Shown here piece by piece: positions 17,974 to 19,212 of a stretch of 19,212 bases of DNA. The position numbers were made by a program, and so were the translations under genes. The stretch's first letter is position 1. The number at the start of each line of letters is the position of its first letter. A model generated the notes under the pieces. The model had not been told where the DNA came from, did no database searches, and saw nothing but the letters and a program-made list of their open reading frames with translations. Origin of the DNA: Mytilinidion resinicola (Eukaryota > Ascomycota > Dothideomycetes > Mytilinidiales > Mytilinidiaceae); NCBI RefSeq assembly GCF_010093595.1, contig NW_022985460.1, positions 112,892 through 132,103 on the forward strand. Direction: 5' to 3'.

Positions 17974-18875
17974 GTCGACTCGACAGTTTTGTGGGTGCAA
18001 GAAATTACAAGATGCCACAATAGTTGTGCCCGTATGAAGATGGCAAGTCGAGTCACACGAAATCAGGTCGTCGAGTGGTCTGTTTGCTGACCCGTCCGCA
18101 AGACCACAGAGCTCCTGCAGTTTTCAAGTCGATGGAAACTGCTATATATGTGGCTTCAATTGGGCGTAAGTCTCCAGCACACTCAGAGACGTCGTTGCGA
18201 TCGAGTCGAAAGCTCCAGAACACGAATGATGTTTCAATAAACGGTATTACCTCATAATCTAGTGGAGACGGCGAAGGTTGCGAATTATGTCCTCTGAACT
18301 GTAGTTTCTGGAAGAATATTGAAAACTCAACAAGAACGTATTCCCGCCGCAGGTTCAAAGCTTGTATCGGCGGAATAAACTCCGGGCCTAGTCTACATTG
18401 CGAGTAGTTTGGTATTAAAAAATATTTGGTGTTTTGTCTGTGCATAAATATGCGTTTATCGATATTTCACGCATTGGATGCGTGTTCGTCACTCTGTTCC
18501 TTTCACCAATTGATCCTTCTGTCAAGTGCCTGCAAAGTCCGCGTTCTGTGATCGATCTCATGCTTTCTTCCACACGACATTCTATCATTCCACTTGTCGC
18601 TTTCGGCCTATCACGCATTCGGCAGCTCGCTCGCGGTGTGCTTTGCTACTGCATGCGTCGACTCCTCTCCGTGGGTCTTATGCCCTTGAATCATGCCGCA
18701 TTAGGGGTTTCGGGACGCGCGTTTTCCACGATGATTCCCATGGCTGCAAACGAGTCGAACCGTGATTCCAAACGAAGGCTACGTTGAAACATCGTGTAAG
18801 GCAGACTCTTGAAGACAAGGATTCAGCTTCACCTTGATTGGTTCAGTCGGCTGTTTGTCAGCACGTATTCGTATA
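17974..18875. other. Intergenic region between the desaturase and the right-hand transposon
   Basis: About 900 bp with the desaturase promoter in its left part. Frames of 117 codons (+, 18434-18787, non-ATG start) and 130 codons (-, 18053-18445) exist, but neither shows domain-like or codon-biased sequence and I do not call them genes. Confidence 0.45.
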
Positions 18876-18884
18876 ACGTAATCC

Positions 18885-18918
18885 ACAAGTTAGTGGCCCG
18901 CACAAGCTAGTGGCCCAC
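18885..18918. repeat. Two tandem 17-bp sub-repeats in the transposon end
   Basis: ACAAGTTAGTGGCCCGC (18885-18901) is followed directly by ACAAGCTAGTGGCCCAC (18902-18918), with two transition differences. They mirror the 17-bp repeats at 99-131. Confidence 0.85.
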
Positions 18919-18990
18919 CCAACCACGCTACCGAGGCCAAATATTCCGAATTACTCCACCACGAACAAATATATTTGATGCAGCTACATA

Positions 18991-19212
18991 CTAGCTAGCT
19001 GCCTGCCGCCTAGGGCACGTACGTGCATTGTGTTCTGTTGATTCGCACATGCTGCACCTAGGTTTTGCTCGCTGTGGCCGCTCGGCCGGTGGCTCTGCTG
19101 CCTCCTCTGCTGCCCCTTCCTGTACAGGTTGTGCACGATCGGCTGCTTCTTCACCTGATAGAATACCCTTTCTAGCTATATACGTGCGCTTCCTTGCCTT
19201 CTTTTGTTTCTG
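18991..19212 (-). CDS. C terminus of a pogo/Fot-like DDE transposase, partial
   Basis: The minus strand is open from the right edge to TAG 18993-18991, giving 73 visible residues. It starts with a basic stretch (KARKRTYIARKGILSGEEA), as seen after the DDE domain in many fungal pogo-like transposases. An acidic Ala/Glu/Pro linker follows. The end is a zinc knuckle, CSMCESTEHNARTC, spaced C-X2-C-X4-H-X4-C, then PRRQAAS. The catalytic DDE domain and the N-terminal DNA-binding domains would lie to the right of the window, so intactness cannot be judged. The visible part has no lesion. Confidence 0.8.
   Translation of the reverse strand, partial: QKQKKARKRTYIARKGILSGEEAADRAQPVQEGAAEEAAEPPAERPQRAKPRCSMCESTEHNARTCPRRQAAS

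Larger units (their letters stand above)
18876..19212 (-). mobile_element. Terminal part of a pogo/Fot-like DNA transposon (continues off the right edge)
   Basis: TA at 18874-18875 is followed by the terminus ACGTAATCCACAAG and by two 17-bp sub-repeats (18885-18918). A transposase C terminus on the minus strand then stops at 18991, 115 bp from the element end. Terminus, TA flank and protein tail all fit the pogo/Fot group of Tc1/mariner elements. Only this end is in the window. Confidence 0.8.

Noticed and set aside
17134..18090. 318-codon plus-strand ORF opposite the desaturase
   Set aside because: Antisense to the desaturase exon carrying two His clusters; no domain-like content of its own.
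18434..18787. 117-codon plus-strand ORF near the right transposon
   Set aside because: Starts at TTG and shows no motif or homologue; not enough to call a gene.

Overview
The window looks like a chromosomal segment of a filamentous ascomycete (Pezizomycotina; a dothideomycete is my guess from family flavour only). Seen directly: genes are monocistronic and split by short introns (54-131 nt) with GT...AG ends and CTNAC/CTRAY-like branch sites; leaders are CT-rich; genes lie on both strands with no operon logic; protein families are typically fungal; and Tc1/mariner-pogo type DNA transposon ends flank TA dinucleotides.

Layout, left to right. 1-141: terminus of a pogo-like element whose body lies off the left edge. 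490-1572: a complete, probably non-autonomous TA-flanked element with an Ala/Lys/Gln-rich coiled-coil ORF and a 60-bp palindrome inside one terminal repeat. 2445-4696 (+): five-exon 4-coumarate-CoA-ligase-like acyl-CoA synthetase with an unusual basic, Ser-rich C-terminal tail. 5199-6016 (-): multiply broken relic resembling fungal NLR/STAND N-terminal-type proteins. 6451-8448 (-): three-exon secreted GMC (FAD) oxidoreductase. 8449-10512: 2 kb with no recognisable gene. 10513-11331 (+): diverged DEDD 3'-5' exonuclease-fold protein that has lost most catalytic acidic residues and whose frame stays open beyond a TAG. 12228-13736 (+): CCCH zinc-finger/coiled-coil gene with an in-frame TAG in its second exon. 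14065-15790 (-): secreted S10 serine carboxypeptidase. 16441-17973 (-): membrane fatty acid desaturase-like protein. 18876-19212: end of a second pogo-like element, with the zinc-knuckle C terminus of its transposase on the minus strand, running off the right edge.

How the genes relate: the ligase, GMC oxidoreductase and desaturase could each act on lipids or small aromatic acids, but nothing here (no PKS, NRPS, transporter or regulator, no co-orientation) makes a convincing biosynthetic cluster. The better reading is a transposon-bordered accessory region: intact secreted and metabolic enzymes interleaved with decayed or decaying genes (NLR-like relic, pseudo-exonuclease, two genes with in-frame TAGs). 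I did not find a convincing new multi-gene system; the strongest unusual items are the pseudo-exonuclease, the paired in-frame TAG codons, the palindrome-bearing transposon and the matching 17-bp sub-repeats in the two pogo-like ends.
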